From: Bradyrhizobium sp. WD16
GTDB taxonomy: Bacteria > Pseudomonadota > Alphaproteobacteria > Rhizobiales > Xanthobacteraceae
DNA: 64,000 nucleotides
Direction: 5' to 3'
NCBI RefSeq assembly: GCF_024181725.1
Contig: NZ_CP028908.1
Span: forward strand, 4,949,501-5,013,500
Shown one piece after another: positions 8,392-19,900 of the stretch. Position 1 is the stretch's first letter; the number at the start of each line of letters is the position of its first letter. The notes beneath the pieces were generated by a model. That model had not been told where the DNA came from. It saw only the letters and a list, made by a program, of their open reading frames with translations, and made no database searches. A program made the position numbers and the translations under genes.

Positions 8392-9704
8392 CAGCCACGC
8401 TCCTTCAGCCAGCGCTTCGCGGCGGCGACGACAACCTCGCGCAGATCGTCGTCGGCGATCGTCTCGATGGCTTCGCCGACGAAAGCCTCGATCAGTAGCG
8501 CCTGGGCGTCGGCCTCGGGCAGGCCACGGGCGCGCAGGTAGAACAGCAGGCTCTCGTCCAGCGCCCCGGCGGTGGCGCCGTGGCCGCAGCTGACGTCGTC
8601 GGCGAAGATCTCGAGCTCGGGCTTGTTGTCGATTTCGGCCTCGTCCGAGAGCAGCAGGCCGCGCGTCATCATCTTGCCGTCGGTCTTCTGCGCCTTCGGC
8701 CGCACCACGATGCGGCCCTGGAACACGGCATGGCCCTGGGCGTCGAGCACCGCGCGGAAGTTCTCGCGGCTGGTGCAGCCGGGCACCGCATGATCGACCA
8801 GCAGCGTGGTGTCGCCGTGACGGCGACCGCCCAGCAACGTGACACCGTTGGTCAGGACATCGCTGCCATCGCCGGCGAAGGTGACGGTCGTCTGATAGCG
8901 GCTGAGGCGGCCGCCAATGGTGAGATTGAAACTGTTGAGGCGCGCCTTGGCGCCGAGGGTGAAGACCGCGCCGGCGATATGGATCGCATCGCGCGCCTCC
9001 TCCATCAGCCGGATGTGCTGCAGCTCGGCGCCGTCGCCGATGGCGATCGTGACCATGTCGGAGGTCTGGTAGTTCGCCGCACCCGCCGCGGCGACGTAGC
9101 TTTCGACCAGCGTGGCTCGCACGCCATTGCCGAGCACGAGGCGGGAACGGCTGTAGGCCGCGGTGCCGACGCGGGTCGCGACGTGGACGAGATGGACCGG
9201 CTGCCTCAGCTCGGTCCCGCCGGCGATCTCGACGAGGACGCCGTCGGTGGCCAGCGCCGCATTGAGCGCCTGCATCGGGTCCGGCGAGCGATTGGCCAGC
9301 AGATCGGTGCCGGCATCGCTGTCGAGCGCGGCGCAGAGCGGCTGCATCGACACGCCGGCCGGCAGGCGGGCGACATCGGAGAGCTCGGGCACGAAGGCGC
9401 CGTCCACCAGGACGAGCCTCAGCGCACCGGCAACCACCTCATGGACCGCGAGCGCCGCGGCAGCCGCCTCTCGGGCGGCGCGCTGGGGAGCGGCGGCGAG
9501 CGGCGCCACGGTGCCGAGTTGGGCGCGCAGGTCGGTATACTTCCAGTCCTCGATGCGGCGATGGGGCAGCCCCTGCCGCGCAAAATTCGCGAAAGCCTCG
9601 GATCGCGCATCGGCGACCGCGGCGGTTCCAGGCAAACGGTCGCGCGCCGCGGCGTAGATCGCGTCCAGCGGATTGTCCTTGGGCTTGAGAACGGCGACGC
9701 TCAT
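8391..9704 (-). CDS. sufD: Fe-S cluster assembly protein SufD
   Basis: Scaffold partner of SufB in the SufBC2D complex. Diagnostic segments are RRIEDWKYTDLR near the N-terminus, the beta-helix region of the middle, and RGLLLSDEAEIDNKPELEI followed by CGHGATAGALDESLLFYL-x-RG near the C-terminus. The 437-residue length from the ATG at 9704 is normal. An in-frame GTG at 9719 would overlap the sufC stop codon as GTGA and add five residues, and either start is possible. It is placed between sufC and sufS as usual. Confidence 0.95.
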   Translation of the reverse strand: MSVAVLKPKDNPLDAIYAAARDRLPGTAAVADARSEAFANFARQGLPHRRIEDWKYTDLRAQLGTVAPLAAAPQRAAREAAAAALAVHEVVAGALRLVLVDGAFVPELSDVARLPAGVSMQPLCAALDSDAGTDLLANRSPDPMQALNAALATDGVLVEIAGGTELRQPVHLVHVATRVGTAAYSRSRLVLGNGVRATLVESYVAAAGAANYQTSDMVTIAIGDGAELQHIRLMEEARDAIHIAGAVFTLGAKARLNSFNLTIGGRLSRYQTTVTFAGDGSDVLTNGVTLLGGRRHGDTTLLVDHAVPGCTSRENFRAVLDAQGHAVFQGRIVVRPKAQKTDGKMMTRGLLLSDEAEIDNKPELEIFADDVSCGHGATAGALDESLLFYLRARGLPEADAQALLIEAFVGEAIETIADDDLREVVVAAAKRWLKERG

Positions 9705-9715
9705 GACTGCATCCG

Positions 9716-10471
9716 TCACGCCGCCGCGTCTTCGAACTGGGCGTAGCCGCTGGCCTCGAGCTCGAGGGCGAGCTCCTTGCCGCCGCTCTTCACGACGCGG
9801 CCCCGCGACATCACGTGCACCACATCCGGGATGATGTAATCGAGCAGGCGCTGATAGTGGGTGATCACGATCATCGCCCGTTCGGCCGAGCGCAACGCGT
9901 TGACGCCGTCGGCAGCGATCCGCAGCGCGTCGATGTCGAGGCCTGAATCCATCTCGTCGAGGATGCACAGGCTGGGCTCGAACAGCGCCATCTGCAGCAC
10001 TTCGTTGCGCTTCTTCTCGCCGCCGGAGAAGCCGACATTGACGCCCCGGCGCAGCATGTCCTGGGGAATGCCGAGCCGCGCCGAGACCTCGCGCACCTTC
10101 TTGAGGAAGTCGGGAGTCGAATATTCGCCCTCGCCGCGCGCCTTGCGCTGGGCGTTGAGCGCCGTGCGCAGGAAGGTCATGGTGGCGACGCCGGGGATTT
10201 CGACCGGATATTGGAAGGCGAGGAAGACGCCCTTGGCGGCGCGCTCGTCCGGCGCCATGGCGAGCAGGTCCTCGCCCTTGAACAGGATTTCGCCGTCGGT
10301 GACCTCGTAGCCCGGCTTGCCGGCGATGACGTGGCTCAGCGTCGACTTGCCGGAGCCGTTCGGTCCCATGATCGCATGCACCTCGCCGGCATTCACCGCG
10401 AGCGACAGGCCGTGGAGGATCTCACGCTCTTCGACGCGGACCTTCAGGTTCTTGACTTCCAACAACGCCAT
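9716..10471 (-). CDS. sufC: Fe-S cluster assembly ATPase SufC
   Basis: ABC-type ATPase of the SufBC2D scaffold, cytoplasmic. Walker A is GPNGSGKSTLSHVI, the signature is FSGGEKKRNEVLQ and Walker B is CILDEMDSGLDIDALR; a switch histidine follows in VITHYQRLLDYI. The 251-residue length is standard. It is read after sufB with a 66-base gap and directly before sufD. Confidence 0.96.
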   Translation of the reverse strand: MALLEVKNLKVRVEEREILHGLSLAVNAGEVHAIMGPNGSGKSTLSHVIAGKPGYEVTDGEILFKGEDLLAMAPDERAAKGVFLAFQYPVEIPGVATMTFLRTALNAQRKARGEGEYSTPDFLKKVREVSARLGIPQDMLRRGVNVGFSGGEKKRNEVLQMALFEPSLCILDEMDSGLDIDALRIAADGVNALRSAERAMIVITHYQRLLDYIIPDVVHVMSRGRVVKSGGKELALELEASGYAQFEDAAA

Positions 10472-10537
10472 CTGTGCGCCTTTCTGAATTTCTTCCGTCG
10501 TGGGGGCAAGGGGCGCTCACGCGCGCCGCCGCCGGCC

Positions 10538-12016
<1,479 letters not shown>

Positions 12017-12124
12017 TCTCATCCTCCGCTCGCGGTTTCAAGGACCGCGGTGGAACAGATCAAAATCTTTAGGGTCTTTCGTTCCGGAAATCACCCATTT
12101 TTTGGAACCGTTCGACCCGCGGTT

Positions 12125-12203
12125 CGCTAGTGTCCCTATGTCTCCGAATGACCGTGCGAGCGTGAGGCAAACGATGCGGGAATTCGGAGACGGGACACTA
12201 GCG
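12125..12203. repeat. Palindromic repeat element (CTAGTGT family), copy 1
   Basis: Perfect outer arms of 12 bases: CGCTAGTGTCCC (12125-12136) pairs with GGGACACTAGCG (12192-12203). Perfect inner arms of 10 bases: GTCTCCGAAT (12140-12149) pairs with ATTCGGAGAC (12182-12191). The left arm has a three-base bulge TAT (12137-12139) and the loop is 32 bases. The right end touches the stop codon (12204-12206) of the cysteine desulfurase gene read leftwards, so the hairpin lies in the gap before sufB. It could end or stabilise transcripts inside the suf run. Related copies lie at 41770-42012. Confidence 0.85.
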
Positions 12204-13346
12204 TCATTCCTTAGCTAATGCGCCGCTGACGGTTCTCCAAGCCTCGAGGGCGAGATCGACGTCCGCTTCCGTGATATCCCAGCCAAGACTGAACCGAATG
12301 GCACCCTCGGCGAGGTTGTCGGGCACGCCCATGGCGGACAGCACATGGGACCGCGTGACCTTCCCTGAGGAACAGGCTGAGCCGGACGACACCGCCACCC
12401 CGGCGAGGTCGAACGCAATCACCGCGGTTTCAGCCCTGAGCCCCGGCACACCGATCAGAGAGGTATTTGGCAACCGCTCGACCTCCCCGGAGAAGACCTC
12501 CAACCGAGGATACTGACGCAGCCCCCGCTCAAGGCGGTCGCGCAGGCAGGCCAACTGCTTTGCCTCAACCTCCTGGGCCGCCATCGCCGCCGCCACCGCG
12601 GCGCCGAAGCCGGCGATGCCGGCAACGTTTTCGGTGCCGGCCCGCCGGTTCTGCTCCTGGCCGCCGCCGGCGATCAATGGCCGCGGCCAGATCACCTCAC
12701 CGGCAGTGACAACCGCCCCAACCCCCTTCGGGCCGCCGATCTTATGTCCAGATACGGTCACAAGATCCGCCTTCAGCTCTTTGAGAGATAACGGAATTCT
12801 CCCGAACGCCTGGATCGCGTCGGCATGCAGCAGACCGCCGGCTCGATGGACCAGTTCGGCGGCGGCGGCAACCGGCTGGATCGCCCCCGTCTCGTTATTG
12901 GCCACCATCAGCGACACCAGCGCCGGCGGCCCCTCGTTGAGCCTTTCGGCGAGATCGTCGAGATCGACCACCCCGTCCCGGCGCACCCGGATCCTGGTGA
13001 TCCGATCGGCGGGAAACAGCCCGCCGGCCAGCACGGAGACGTGCTCGATGGCCGACACCATCAGTCGCTCCACCGCCGCCCCGGCGCCGCGGCGCAAGCC
13101 CGGGGCGAGCGCCGTCACATTGGCTTCGGTGCCGCCCGAGGTGAAAATGACATCACGCGCATCGGCGCCGAGCGCCGCGGCGACCGCCGCCCGCGCCTCG
13201 GTGACGAGGCGCCGCGCCTTCCGCCCCTCGGTATGGATCGACGACGGATTGCCGGTCACCTCCAGCGCCGCGACAATGGCGCTCCGCGCCTCATGGCGCA
13301 GCGGTGTGGTGGCGTTCCAGTCGAGATAGATCCGCGGCTGCTTCAT
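12204..13346 (-). CDS. Cysteine desulfurase, group I (NifS/IscS-like)
   Basis: PLP-dependent cysteine desulfurase of 380 residues. The start IYLDWNATTPL, the NPSSIHTEGR segment, the PLP lysine in VSGHKIGGPKGVGAV and the long-loop active cysteine in SSGSACSSGKVTRSHVL define group I, unlike the group II SufS downstream. It heads the suf run and is read divergently from the alpha/beta hydrolase gene. Rhizobial suf operons commonly carry both desulfurases, so division of labour (Fe-S clusters versus other thiol pathways) is likely but cannot be read from sequence. The ATG at 13346 gives the usual N-terminus. Confidence 0.92.
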   Translation of the reverse strand: MKQPRIYLDWNATTPLRHEARSAIVAALEVTGNPSSIHTEGRKARRLVTEARAAVAAALGADARDVIFTSGGTEANVTALAPGLRRGAGAAVERLMVSAIEHVSVLAGGLFPADRITRIRVRRDGVVDLDDLAERLNEGPPALVSLMVANNETGAIQPVAAAAELVHRAGGLLHADAIQAFGRIPLSLKELKADLVTVSGHKIGGPKGVGAVVTAGEVIWPRPLIAGGGQEQNRRAGTENVAGIAGFGAAVAAAMAAQEVEAKQLACLRDRLERGLRQYPRLEVFSGEVERLPNTSLIGVPGLRAETAVIAFDLAGVAVSSGSACSSGKVTRSHVLSAMGVPDNLAEGAIRFSLGWDITEADVDLALEAWRTVSGALAKE

Positions 13347-13598
13347 TTCTGATCCGTCACTCCGGCCCTCCGAACGTCTCCATAGGCCCGATCGTGGACT
13401 GGCGGAAAGCCCTTCCCGATCAGGCGCCTTGCCAAACTGCTTGCTTTTTGCCCCTGCGCTTATGGTAGAACGCGGCCGCTGTTCATCCGGCGCCACGCGC
13501 CGAGAGCGTCGGCCCGGCGGCCCGCTCTGGCAGGTCGAAAGCCCGCTCGCGAATGGGAAGCGGGGCCCCCCCGGCCCGCCTGGTTTTGAGGATTCCGA

Positions 13599-14246
13599 AT
13601 GCCTGAAGTGATTTTCACCGGTCCTGCTGGCCGGCTCGAAGGCCGCTACCACCCGGCCAAGCAAAAGAACGCGCCGATCGCGATGGTGCTGCACCCGCAC
13701 CCCCAGTTCCACGGCACGATGAACCACCAGATCGTCTATCAGATCTACTACTCCTTCGTGGCGCGGGGCTTCTCGGTGCTCCGCTTCAATTTCCGCGGCG
13801 TCGGCCGCAGCCAGGGGTCGTTCGACCACGGCGTCGGGGAACTGTCGGACGCCGCTGCGGCGCTGGACTGGGCCCAGACCATCAATCCGGAGGCACGGGC
13901 CTGCTGGGTCGCCGGTGTGGCCTTCGGCGCCTGGATCGGCATGCAACTGCTGATGCGTCGCCCGGAGGTTGAAGGCTTCATCTCGATCGCGCCGCCGGCC
14001 AATCTCTACGACTTTTCCTTCCTCGCGCCCTGCCCCTCATCGGGCCTGATCGTCCACGGCGACAAGGACATCGTGGTGCCGCAGAAGGACGTCAACACCC
14101 TGGTCGACAAGCTGAAGACCCAGAAGGGCATCGTCATCGACCATCAGGTCATTCCCGGCGCCAACCATTTCTTCGACGGCAAGCTCGAGCCGCTGATGGA
14201 ATCGGTAACGTCCTATCTCGACATGCGTCTCGCCAACGTGCGGTGA
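13599..14246 (+). CDS. Alpha/beta hydrolase (COG2945-like) with Ala at the nucleophile position
   Basis: Small alpha/beta hydrolase of 215 residues with the family features HPHPQFHGTMNH near the N-terminus, RFNFRGVGRSQG (oxyanion region), HGDKDIVVP (acid) and GANHFFDG (catalytic His). The nucleophile elbow, expected as G-x-S-x-G, reads GVAFG, with Ala108 where serine should be. If the sequence is right, classic serine hydrolysis is lost or another residue acts. Divergent from the suf run and convergent with anmK. Cytoplasmic, no signal peptide. The substrate is unknown. Confidence 0.85.
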   Translation: MPEVIFTGPAGRLEGRYHPAKQKNAPIAMVLHPHPQFHGTMNHQIVYQIYYSFVARGFSVLRFNFRGVGRSQGSFDHGVGELSDAAAALDWAQTINPEARACWVAGVAFGAWIGMQLLMRRPEVEGFISIAPPANLYDFSFLAPCPSSGLIVHGDKDIVVPQKDVNTLVDKLKTQKGIVIDHQVIPGANHFFDGKLEPLMESVTSYLDMRLANVR

Positions 14247-14276
14247 GCCGTCACTGACCGCTCCGCCGGACGGCTC
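14245..14276 (+). terminator. Candidate terminator hairpin after the hydrolase gene
   Basis: GAGCCGTC (14245-14252) pairs with GACGGCTC (14269-14276), starting inside the stop codon, followed by TTGCTCCT. The T tract is poor, so termination is only likely. It lies between convergent genes. Confidence 0.4.
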
Positions 14277-14325
14277 TTGCTCCTGAGAAGCGCGGACGCT
14301 TCACCGAGACACCGCTCTTCTCGGA

Positions 14326-15429
14326 TCACGGCCTCGCCATCACCCCGCCGGTCATCGGCCGCGGCACGCCGGTCGTCGCCGGATAACTCAGCGGCAGGCC
14401 ACGCAGGCTGCGCGCGGCGAGGAAGGCGAAGGCCTGCGCCTCGATGGTATCGCCGGCCCAGCCGAGCGCGTCGGCGGCTTCCACCGAGGCCGGCGCCAAT
14501 CGGTGGCGCAGCATCCGCATCATAGCCAGGTTGCGGGCGCCGCCGCCGGCGATGATCCAGGCCCGCGGCTCTTTGGGCAGATGCGGGATGATCCGAGCGA
14601 TCGCCCCGGCGGTGAAGGCGGTCAGGGTCGCGGCGCCGTTCCGCACCGACATCTCAGGCAGCGCGAGCGCGGCGAACTGGTTGCGATCGAGCGATTTCGG
14701 CGGCGGCAGCGCGAAGAACGGATGGCCGAGCGCCCGCTCGACCCAGTCCGTATCGGCATCGCCCTGGCTCGCGAGGCGCCCGTCCTGGTCGAACGGCTGT
14801 CCGGTGACGCGGAAGACGTAGTCATCGAGCAGCGCGTTGCCCGGGCCGGTGTCGCAGGCGATCAGCGTGTCCTCGCCGTCGATATAGGTGATGTTCGAGA
14901 CGCCGCCGATATTGACCACCACGATCGGCCCGGCGCAGTCGAGGCCACCGGTCAGAGCGCGGTGATAGACCGGCACGAACGGGGCGCCCTGTCCGCCGGC
15001 AGCGACGTCGGCGGCGCGAAAATCATGCATCACGGGAATATGCACGGCCCGGGCCAGGGCCAGACCGTCGCCGATCTGCACGGTCATCCGGCGCTCGGGC
15101 CGGTGCAGCACGGTCTGGCCGTGAAAACCGATGACGTCGACCGACTCGCGGGCGATGCCGTGCTGGGCGATGAAGGCCGCAACCGCTTCCGCATGGGCGC
15201 GGGTCACGGCCGCTTCGGCCTCCGCCAGCACGCCGGGACGCTCGTCGCGGGATTGCAGCGCGATGGCTTCCCCCAGGGCGTGGCGCAGCAGGGCGCGCTC
15301 CTGGGCGGTATAGGGCCGATAGCCGGAGGGGCCGAAACCGGTCACCCTGATCCCGTCGGTCTCGATCAGGGCAATATCGACCCCGTCCAGCGAGGTCCCG
15401 CTCATCATGCCAATTGCGGTCATCACCAT
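14326..15429 (-). CDS. anmK: Anhydro-N-acetylmuramic acid kinase
   Basis: Phosphorylates and opens 1,6-anhydro-MurNAc released during peptidoglycan turnover, giving MurNAc-6-phosphate. Hallmarks are [12 protein letters not shown] at the N-terminus, [36 protein letters not shown] and [13 protein letters not shown]. The 367-residue length from ATG 15429 is normal; AGGGA lies nine bases upstream. It is divergent from tyrS, the common pairing in rhizobia. Confidence 0.94.
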   Translation of the reverse strand: MVMTAIGMMSGTSLDGVDIALIETDGIRVTGFGPSGYRPYTAQERALLRHALGEAIALQSRDERPGVLAEAEAAVTRAHAEAVAAFIAQHGIARESVDVIGFHGQTVLHRPERRMTVQIGDGLALARAVHIPVMHDFRAADVAAGGQGAPFVPVYHRALTGGLDCAGPIVVVNIGGVSNITYIDGEDTLIACDTGPGNALLDDYVFRVTGQPFDQDGRLASQGDADTDWVERALGHPFFALPPPKSLDRNQFAALALPEMSVRNGAATLTAFTAGAIARIIPHLPKEPRAWIIAGGGARNLAMMRMLRHRLAPASVEAADALGWAGDTIEAQAFAFLAARSLRGLPLSYPATTGVPRPMTGGVMARP

Positions 15430-15624
15430 GGCGTCTTTTCCCTGCTTCGACTCGAGGGAACCTATAGCGCCAAGGGCTTGAGCTCGCACCACCGGCGGCC
15501 AGGAACCCAAACTTGTATCGACACTCCACTTCTTATAATGCCACAGGGCGCCGCCCGGCGGCAGCCCCTCCCCGCATCATGCCTGATGGTGCGGTTACCA
15601 GTCCATCAAGCAGATCTCAGAATC

Positions 15625-16878
15625 ATGGCCGCTTTCAAATCGGACTTCCTCCACGTCCTCCAGAGCCGTGGCTTCATCCACCAGGTTTCGGACGCCGAGG
15701 CCCTGGACGCGCTCGCCGCGAAGGGACCGATCACCGGCTATATCGGCTATGACGCCACCGCCTCATCGCTTCATGTCGGTCATTTGCTCCCGATCATGAT
15801 GCTGCACTGGATGCAGCAGACCGGCCACCGCCCGGTTGCCCTGATGGGCGGCGGCACCACCCGGGTCGGCGATCCGTCGGGCAAGGACGAGAGCCGCAAG
15901 ATCCTCAGCCGCGACGATATCGCCTACAACCTGAGCTGCATCCGCACGGTGTTCGATCGCTTCCTCCGCTTCGGCGAGGGGCCGACCAACGCCCTGATGC
16001 TGAACAACGACGACTGGCTGGCGCCGCTCAATTACATCGATTTCCTGCGCGAGGTCGGCCGCCACTTCTCGGTCAACCGCATGCTGTCCTTCGACAGCGT
16101 CAAGCTGCGGCTGGAACGCCAGCACGAACTGTCGTTCCTCGAATTCAACTACATGATCCTGCAGGCCTACGACTTCGTCGAACTCCACAAGCGGACCGGC
16201 TGCGTGCTGCAGATGGGCGGCTCCGACCAGTGGGGCAACATCGTCAACGGGATCGACCTCGGCCGCCGCATGGCCAATGCCCAGCTGTTCGCGCTGACGG
16301 CGCCGCTGCTGACGACGGCGAGCGGCGCCAAGATGGGCAAGACCGCCGCCGGCGCGGTCTGGCTGAGCGCCGACAAGCTCAGCGTCTATGACTACTGGCA
16401 GTTCTGGCGCAACACCGAGGACGACGACGTCGAGCGCTTCCTCAAGCTGTTCACCACGCTGCCGCTCGACGAGGTGGCGAAGCTCGGCGCCTTGCGCGGC
16501 CAGGAGATCAACGAGGCCAAGAAGGTGCTGGCGACGGCAGCGACCGCTCTGGTGCATGGCCGCGAGGCGGCGGACGGCGCCGCCGAAACTGCGCGGCGCA
16601 CCTTCGAGGAAGGAGCCATCGCGGCCACCTTGCCGACGCTGGACATTCCGCGCACCGAACTCGCCGCCGGCGTCGGCGTGCTGACGCTGTTCGTGCGCGC
16701 CGGCCTCGTCGCCTCCAACGGCGAGGCGCGGCGCCAGATCAAGGGTGGCGGGCTGCGGCTCAACGACGAGCCGATCAGCGACGAGAAGCTGGTGGTGAAT
16801 GCCTCCCACCTCACCGCGGAAGACGTCGTCAAGCTGTCCTTCGGCCGCAAGAAGCACATGCTGCTCAAGCCGGTGTAA
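15625..16878 (+). CDS. tyrS: Tyrosyl-tRNA synthetase
   Basis: Class I aminoacyl-tRNA synthetase charging tRNA-Tyr. The HIGH motif appears as HVGHLLP and KMSKS as KMGKT ([10 protein letters not shown]). Tyrosine recognition segments [32 protein letters not shown] and [17 protein letters not shown] are intact. The C-terminal S4 RNA-binding domain occupies about residues 350-417. I chose ATG 15625 ([12 protein letters not shown]) because this matches the family N-terminus; the frame is open far upstream but only as antisense of anmK. Confidence 0.96.
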   Translation: MAAFKSDFLHVLQSRGFIHQVSDAEALDALAAKGPITGYIGYDATASSLHVGHLLPIMMLHWMQQTGHRPVALMGGGTTRVGDPSGKDESRKILSRDDIAYNLSCIRTVFDRFLRFGEGPTNALMLNNDDWLAPLNYIDFLREVGRHFSVNRMLSFDSVKLRLERQHELSFLEFNYMILQAYDFVELHKRTGCVLQMGGSDQWGNIVNGIDLGRRMANAQLFALTAPLLTTASGAKMGKTAAGAVWLSADKLSVYDYWQFWRNTEDDDVERFLKLFTTLPLDEVAKLGALRGQEINEAKKVLATAATALVHGREAADGAAETARRTFEEGAIAATLPTLDIPRTELAAGVGVLTLFVRAGLVASNGEARRQIKGGGLRLNDEPISDEKLVVNASHLTAEDVVKLSFGRKKHMLLKPV

Positions 16879-16925
16879 CGAACGCCGACCGTCACCCGGA
16901 GCGGACGGACGGCGCCGACCGCTCG

Positions 16926-19900
16926 TCAGTTGTTGGGCGCCGGATAGTTGTCGTTCGGAGTGGCCTGGCGACCGGTGCCGAAGTCGAAGATCTTGCGCAG
17001 CAGACCGGGCGCGATCGCCGAGATCGGGTTGACGCGCAGCACCGGCTTGCCGGGCGTGCCCACCACTTCATAGGTGATGCCGATCAGGCCTTCGTTGCTG
17101 CCGCCGCCGAGCACGAGACCGACGATCGGGATCTGGCCGAACATGTTGTTCAGCGCGTACATCGGCACGAAGGTGCCGCTCATGCGGACCTGGTTGGCCG
17201 GATAATTGATGCTGCCTTCGATGGTGGCGCCCACCGTCGGACCATGGACGATACCGTCCTTGATCGAGAGCTGACCGGCCTGCCGGGTGAATTCGGCCCG
17301 CATGTGCGTGAAGCTGACACCTTTGCCGCCCGCCTGCTGGTCGTTGGCGACGACGCGGTCGAGCGCCGCCTCGCCCTTGACCGAGAAGTCACGGATATTG
17401 AGCAGTCCGTCCTGGGCCGAGCCGTCCGAGGCCGGCGGATCCATCGCCACCCACATCTTGCCGCCATACATGTTGCTGTAGATGTCGGCGAAGCGGAACA
17501 GTGCCCCGGCGTCGCCGGTCTCGAGATAGACGACCTCGCGCCCCTGGTTGCGGCCGCGAATGTCGCCGGTCAGCGGCGCATCGCGGCCGACCTTGCCGGC
17601 CAGCTGGAAGGCCTTGATGACGCCGGCGCGGCGCGACAGCTTGAGGTCGACGCCGCGCAGCGCCTCGCCGAGATTGCCGGCCACCGCCCCCATCTTCAGG
17701 TCGAGGTCGAAGTCGAAGGCCTTGGTCTTGCTCTTGTCGGCATCCTTGCCCGACAGTGCCGACTTGATGAAGTTGCGGGCGTCGAACACGTCGCCGCGCA
17801 TCGACACCTTGAGCGAGCCATCGGTGCCACGCTCGGCCTTCAGTGTCGCCTTGTCGCCTTCGGACGGCGAATACACCGGGAAATTGGCGTTGAGCACGTC
17901 GCCGTTCGGATCGAGTTCGAGCGAGCCCTTGATCTGCGCGCCGCCGCCGTCGATGACGATATCCTCCAACCGGGTCGACTGGGGCTTTTGCACCGCATTG
18001 AACACCACACGCCCGGCCTTGCCCGGGGCCTTCACCCAGCCCGGCAGCATGTTGTCGATGCGCGCGGCGGTGAGATCGGCCTCGATGCCAAGCTTGTTGT
18101 CGTGGTCGGAAGCGCCGATCTTGCCGTTGACCTTGACCGGGATGTTGCCGCTGACCGCCGGGCCGAGATCGACTCCGAGCCGGGCCCGGCCGGCATCGTC
18201 GAGCGTTGCCTGCAGTTTCACGTCGGCGTCGCCGCCGTCCGTCGACTTGCGGTAGTCGACGCTGGCCGGCTGGCCGGCGATCTTGACGTCGCCCTTGACC
18301 TGGTAGCCCTGGTTGTTGGCGACGATCTTGAGGGCGTTCGCCTCCAGCTTCTGGTTCATCACCAGCTTGTCGGCCGCGAATCCGGCGATGTCGACGTTGA
18401 TGGAATACGTCGTGTCGGCCTTCGAGAGCTGGTTCTTGATCGGCAGGCCGAGCAGCACCTGCGCCGAGATGGTGCCCTTGCTCCCATTGGGATCGATCGG
18501 CACGCCGCTGAACTCCCTCAGGCGATCCGAAGCGAGGATTTCGGCCGCGGCCGGGACCGGACCGTCGATCCGGAAACGCACCCGCGCCGGCGGCGGCTTG
18601 GGCACAAAGTCGGGAATCTCGAAGACGAGATCCGAGATCGTCAGCCGCCGCCCGGCAGGCGTGTCGACGAGCCCCTGGCCGATATTGATCGTGGCAGTAC
18701 GCCCGGTGACGCGCGCCTTCAGATCGGCGTCATGAAAGCCGGGAATCTCATCGACCGGATGCATCGCCACGTTGCTGGCGACGAAATTGATCGCAAGTCC
18801 GTCGTCCGGGATCGGCGGCCCGCTGCGCGACAAATTCCGCACCGGCGAGTTGACGGCGATTTCCATGCGCTGCAGCGTGCCCTTGTCGACCCGCTCGATG
18901 ATCCATTCGCGCACTTCCGGCACGATGATGATCGGCCAGATGCGCTTGAGCGCCGACGCCGGCATCGGCGTGCCGGCGAGGCCGAGCATCAGCCGCGGTT
19001 CGCCCGTGTAGTCGATCGTCCCCGAACCGGCGATGCTGATCTCGCCGTTGCTGAAATCGGCCTGGGTGAGCAGGACACGCCGGTTGTCGGTGTCGAAACG
19101 GAAGCGCACGGCGATGCGGTTGAAGATCAGCGGCTCGTCGCCGGGCTTTTGCGGGCCGAACAGGATGGTGCCCCCGCTCAGGGTCAATTGCCAGTTCGGC
19201 ACCGCATCATTGGGCGGCTCCATGTTGGCGAGCAGCGTCACCCGGTTGGCGCCGGACACCACCTGGAACGGCGCCACCATGACGCGACGGCTGGCATCCC
19301 AATCGATGCTGAGCTCCGCTGCGTCGATGTCCATGGGATAATCGGGCGTATCGAGATCAATGACCTGGCCCGCGCCCAGCGAGACTTTGCCGGTCATGAA
19401 GGTCGGCAGTCCATCGCGGCCGATTTCACCCCGCACGGATCCGCTCAGCGGCAGATCGGCGGTGTAGTGCAGATCCTTCAGCCGAAGCGCCAGGATGATG
19501 TTGCGGACCGGCGCATTGTCCGCGCTCAATTCGAGCGCGCGCACGCCGTCGCTGGCCGGCCCGACCACGGCCTTCAGCGACCAGGCATTCTTGCCCTCTT
19601 CCGCGAGGCTCACGGCAATGCCGCCACCGCTCGGCCGGCGCAGGCTGAGGCTGATGTTCTGGAACTTGAGACGGCTGCCGTTGCGCTGGTCGTCGACGAT
19701 CAGGTTGCCGTTCTTCAGGCCGATCTCGTCGAGATTCTCGCCGTCGAGCCCGGTCCTGCTGAGGCCGTCCAGCCAATCCAGTCCGGCCAGCACTCCTTCC
19801 ATGCCGCTGCGCCCGCCGCTCGGACGGCTCGCGCCCGCCGCATCCTGCGGCGGCGAGACCGTTGCGTCGGGGGGCGTCGTTTGCGGCTGCGGTGCCGACT

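Noticed and set aside
12017-12203. Palindrome at 12125-12203 as a simple intrinsic terminator
   Set aside because: No T tract on either side, and the shared ends with other copies point to a repeat element.
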